Below are positions 61,212 to 64,000 of a stretch of 64,000 nt of DNA, one piece after another. Within the stretch, counting starts at the first letter, position 1. Each line of letters begins with the position of its first letter. Under the pieces are notes generated by a model. The model did not search any database, was not told where the DNA came from, and was given only the letters and a program-made list of their open reading frames with translations. Source of the stretch: Acidimicrobiia bacterium (lineage in GTDB: Bacteria; Acidobacteriota; Terriglobia; Bryobacterales; Bryobacteraceae); NCBI GenBank assembly GCA_016871315.1, contig VFZE01000015.1, forward strand, positions 1 through 64,000, read 5' to 3'. The position numbers and the translations under genes were made by a program.

Positions 61212-62581
61212 TCGATACGGAGGGGAAGGCCGGCCGCGTTTTCGGCAGCCTCCTTGCCCATGCGAATGCAATCCGGCAAGCCGATGCCGTGGTAACCATT
61301 GCCGGCAAGGTAGAGGCCGGTTTGTGATTTGAGGCGGTGGCTGATGCTCTGCACGCGTTCAGAATGGCCGACGTGGTACTGAGCCATGGAGCGGCGCCAG
61401 CGGCTGATGCGTACGAACACCGGCTCCACGCTCACGCCCATGATCTGCCGCAGCTCCTGGCGCACCGTCCGTACCACTGCTTCATCGGACTCTTCGAGCA
61501 TGCTGCCGAGGAAACAGCGCAGCAGCGCGTGTGACTCCGGGACGCGGTGAGAGAACTTCGTGCCCACCCATGTGCAGGCCAGCATCTTTCCACGTTCTTT
61601 CTTCGGCACCAGGAAGCCGAAGCCGTTCAACGGATGTCCGAGCATATCCTTGCGGTAGCCTAACGCGACGGTCATCGAGGAAGAGTAGCCGATGCCGCCA
61701 AGTTGCCCGCTGAGTTCCGCGTCGAGGCCGGCCGTCAGCCGGGAGGCTTCGTGCGCGGGGCAGGCCAGCACCAGTTTGCCGGTCTCCACCCATTCGCCAT
61801 TCACACGAACGCGAAGCTTCTTTTCCCCACGCTCGATCGTTTCCGCCTCGCCGCGCCGGATCTCCACTTTTCCTTCGACGGCCTTCTCCAGCGCCGCGAC
61901 CAATTGACCCAGCCCGCCTTTCATGGTGCGGAACAGCGAACCGACGCCGAGCGAGCCTGCCGTGCGGCCTCCCTCCACCAGAACGCCGCGCGTGAGGCTG
62001 CCGTGTTTTTTCTCCATCTCGGCAAAGCGCGGCAGGACGCTGGCGACACTGAGCTGTTCCGGATCGCCGCCGAAGACGCCGGCCAGCAGCGGCTCTGTGA
62101 GATAGTCGACCACTTCCCGGCCGTAGTGGTCTTCGATGAAACTGGCGACAGAACGGTCCTTACCCGCATCGGGACCGGGCCGGCGGAACCACTCGATCCC
62201 CATGCGGATCTTGGTGCCCCAACTGAGCAGCGGAGAAACGGCGGTGGGCCAGATCTTGGTGGGCACCATCATCATCAACCCGTCGGGTAGCGGGATAAGG
62301 CGCCCGCCCTTGAGGATGTAGGTGACGCGCTGATGATCGTTGGAGCCGATCACTTCGCTCTCCAGGCCAAGCTCCCGGATGAGATCCATCGCCCAGGGTT
62401 TGGCGGCGAGGAAACTGTCTGGGCCGCCCTCAATGACGCAGCCGTTGACGACCTCGGTTTGGATAACTCCGCCAAGGCGCGGGGCGCGTTCCAAGAGCAG
62501 GGGCCGGACACCCAGTTTGGTGAGGTAATAGGCGGCGCTCAATCCGGAGATTCCGCCGCCCACGATGACGACTTGTGGCAA
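61208..62581 (-). CDS. hemY: oxygen-dependent protoporphyrinogen/coproporphyrinogen oxidase
   Basis: A 457-residue FAD enzyme of heme synthesis. The FAD-binding motif VVIVGGGISGLSAAYYL is at the N-terminus. LERAPRLGGVIQT and EGGPDSFLAAKPWAMDLI are hallmarks of the HemG/HemY family. EPLLAGVFGGDPEQLSV and the C-terminal YLAGNGYHGIGLPDCI (second FAD contact) complete the match. It oxidises protoporphyrinogen IX or coproporphyrinogen III using oxygen. No other heme gene is adjacent. Its 3' end overlaps the convergent MBL gene by 4 bases. Confidence 0.93.
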   Translation of the reverse strand: MPQVVIVGGGISGLSAAYYLTKLGVRPLLLERAPRLGGVIQTEVVNGCVIEGGPDSFLAAKPWAMDLIRELGLESEVIGSNDHQRVTYILKGGRLIPLPDGLMMMVPTKIWPTAVSPLLSWGTKIRMGIEWFRRPGPDAGKDRSVASFIEDHYGREVVDYLTEPLLAGVFGGDPEQLSVASVLPRFAEMEKKHGSLTRGVLVEGGRTAGSLGVGSLFRTMKGGLGQLVAALEKAVEGKVEIRRGEAETIERGEKKLRVRVNGEWVETGKLVLACPAHEASRLTAGLDAELSGQLGGIGYSSSMTVALGYRKDMLGHPLNGFGFLVPKKERGKMLACTWVGTKFSHRVPESHALLRCFLGSMLEESDEAVVRTVRQELRQIMGVSVEPVFVRISRWRRSMAQYHVGHSERVQSISHRLKSQTGLYLAGNGYHGIGLPDCIRMGKEAAENAAGLPLRID

Positions 62582-62619
62582 GTTCTGATTTTAGCGCGGC
62601 GGTGGGATACAATCCTGCC

Positions 62620-64000
62620 ATGCGGCGACGGCATTTTCTTGCATTACCGGCGGGATTGGCGCGTGGGGCCGTTCACACGCCGGAGTTGATCCTCTACAAC
62701 GGGAACATTCATACGGTGGATGCGGCACAGCCGAAGGCGCAGGCGGTGGCGATCGGGGGCGGGCGGTTTCTGGGGGTGGGGTCGAATGAAGAGATGCTGG
62801 GACTGGCGGGGCCAAGGACCAGGAAGACGGACCTCGGAGGCCACACGGTGACGCCGGGCTTTATTGACGCGCATTCGCACCCGGCCTCTTCCGGATTGCG
62901 TCACTTGCGTGAGGTGGATTGCGACCTGCGCTCGATCGCGGAGATTCAGGCGGCGATCGGGAAGCGCGCGGCGGCGACGCCGGCCGGGGAATGGGTACTA
63001 GGCTTCAAGTACGACGACACCAAGACGGCGGAGGGCCGCAAGCTGACGCGGGAGGATCTGGACGCCGCCGCGCCGCAACATCCGGTCTTCATCAACCATC
63101 GCGGCGGACACACGGCGTATGTGAACTCGCTTGCGTTCGAGCGGGCGGACGTGAACGACAAGACGCCAGATCCGGCAGGCGGCCACTTTGACCGCGACGG
63201 CGCGGGCCGGCTGACCGGAGGGTTGCGAGAGCTTGCAATGGAGCCGTTCCGCCGCCGGATCCCGACGAGGTACACGGCCGCGGACCGGCGCGAGGGAGTG
63301 AAGCTGATTTCGCAGATGATGAACCGTGCGGGTGTGACGTCGGTTCATGACACGGGCGGTACGCCTGCCGATCTGCGCGCCTATCAGGATGCGCGCGATG
63401 CGGCCGAGCTTGGGCTGCGGGTCTATTGTCTGCTCGGCGTGGCGCACCTGGACAAGATGATCGAGGCGGGAGTGCGCACGGGACTGGGCGATGAGTGGGT
63501 GCGGGTGGGCGCGGTGAAGCTGGTCTGCGACGGTTCGATCTCAGAGCGGACGGCGCGGCTGTCGCAGCCGTATGTCGGGCGGCCGGACGACTACGGAATT
63601 CTGGTGACGCCGGAGGCCGAGCTGTATGAGCAGGCTCGCAAGGCGCACATGGCGGGCTGGCAGATCGGCACGCACGCCAACGGCGACGTGGCGATCGATA
63701 TGACGCTGCGCGTTTATGAGCGGCTGCAAAAGGAGACGCCGCGGCGCGATCCGCGCTTCCGGCTGGAGCATTGCACGCTGATCAACCCGGAGCTTGTGGC
63801 GCGCATCCGCGCGCTGGGGGCGATCCCGAATCCCTTCTCGACCTACGTCTACTATCACGGCGAGAAGATGCGCGAGTATGGCGCCGAGCGGTTGAACCGG
63901 ATGTTCGCGGTGCGCAGTTTTCTGGATGCGGGTATCCGCGTGACGCAGACCTCGGACTATCCGCCGGGTCCGTTTGAGCCGATGATGGCGCTGCAATCGC
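62620..64000 (+). CDS. YtcJ-like exported amidohydrolase (3' end outside window)
   Basis: About 460 residues visible of an amidohydrolase family 3 enzyme. The first metal motif is GFIDAHSHPASSG near residue 85. Later ligands appear in VKLVCDGSISERTA, IGTHANGDVAID, LEHCTLINPE and TSDYPPGPFEP. The N-terminus (MRRRHFLALPAGLARGAV) is a Tat-like signal. Members cleave N-acyl or cyclic amide substrates; the specificity here is unknown. The start ATG at 62620 lies 38 bases from the divergent hemY start. The frame is open to the window edge without a stop. Confidence 0.87.
   Translation, partial: MRRRHFLALPAGLARGAVHTPELILYNGNIHTVDAAQPKAQAVAIGGGRFLGVGSNEEMLGLAGPRTRKTDLGGHTVTPGFIDAHSHPASSGLRHLREVDCDLRSIAEIQAAIGKRAAATPAGEWVLGFKYDDTKTAEGRKLTREDLDAAAPQHPVFINHRGGHTAYVNSLAFERADVNDKTPDPAGGHFDRDGAGRLTGGLRELAMEPFRRRIPTRYTAADRREGVKLISQMMNRAGVTSVHDTGGTPADLRAYQDARDAAELGLRVYCLLGVAHLDKMIEAGVRTGLGDEWVRVGAVKLVCDGSISERTARLSQPYVGRPDDYGILVTPEAELYEQARKAHMAGWQIGTHANGDVAIDMTLRVYERLQKETPRRDPRFRLEHCTLINPELVARIRALGAIPNPFSTYVYYHGEKMREYGAERLNRMFAVRSFLDAGIRVTQTSDYPPGPFEPMMALQS

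Noticed and set aside
1-64000. CRISPR array, insertion sequence, integrase, prophage or rRNA genes
   Set aside because: I looked for regularly spaced repeats, transposase motifs, phage structural genes and rRNA landmarks and saw none.

Overview
The window looks like a chromosomal segment of an Acidobacteriota bacterium, most likely of the Bryobacterales/Solibacter type. This is inferred from gene content, not from a marker phylogeny. Pointers are the high G+C, two very large Oar-like TonB-dependent receptors with carboxypeptidase-regulatory N-termini, several Tat-signalled sugar-type oxidoreductases and enolase-superfamily proteins, PQQ-type beta-propellers, the 'SANRKNA...STGP' family, and palindromic intergenic repeats whose translation reads LAHARGS. 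Overlapping ATGA or GTGA stop/start junctions are very common, so many neighbours are probably translationally coupled.

Region by region. (1) 1-8.6 kb, minus strand: a tightly coupled operon, Rrf2 regulator > NAD(P)H/FAD/Fe-S oxidoreductase > Rieske protein > cytochrome b > heptaheme cytochrome c > Tat-exported NarG/NxrA-like molybdoenzyme. The molybdoenzyme runs off the left edge. A consensus-like promoter with two nested perfect palindromes precedes the regulator. (2) 8.7-15.5 kb: TonB receptor, Gfo/Idh/MocA oxidoreductase, enolase-superfamily enzyme and DUF6807 protein, probably a carbohydrate or peptide-derivative utilisation cassette. (3) 15.5-20.3 kb: two colliding pseudogenes, a CotH kinase plus phospholipase D pair, and a purple-acid-phosphatase-like protein. 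(4) 20.3-26.1 kb: complete potABCD polyamine ABC transporter, a nucleotidyltransferase with a small partner, a zinc-ribbon protein and a class III aminotransferase. (5) 26.1-32.9 kb: three fused gene fossils, a second giant TonB receptor, tRNA-Lys, a galactonate-dehydratase-like protein and the tail of a lost TonB receptor. (6) 32.9-39.8 kb: divergent paralogous PQQ-like propellers, an SGNH protein lacking catalytic residues, a PepSY membrane pair, a VapBC module and a decayed DUF1259 gene. (7) 39.8-47.3 kb: pckA, hypothetical genes, a large M4-like metalloprotease and a sulfatase. (8) 47.3-49.3 kb: a chimeric locus made from pieces of a transporter, a FlgO-type domain and a TfuA domain. (9) 49.3-64 kb: polA with a dead proofreading domain, PPIase lipoprotein, aldo/keto reductase, VOC protein, a PfpI > PQQ dehydrogenase > cytochrome c operon, a class A beta-lactamase-like protein, a coupled signal-less subtilase plus ComEC-like metallo-beta-lactamase pair, hemY, and an amidohydrolase cut by the right edge.

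Three things stand out. The respiratory operon joins an NADPH-type oxidoreductase, a bc-like quinol module and a periplasmic NarG/NxrA-like enzyme. The intracellular subtilase/MBL pair is the best candidate for an uncharacterised system. Finally, at least five loci consist of precisely joined fragments of unrelated genes, which suggests a deletion-driven decay process or, less likely, assembly artefacts. No CRISPR array, insertion sequence, prophage or rRNA was seen.
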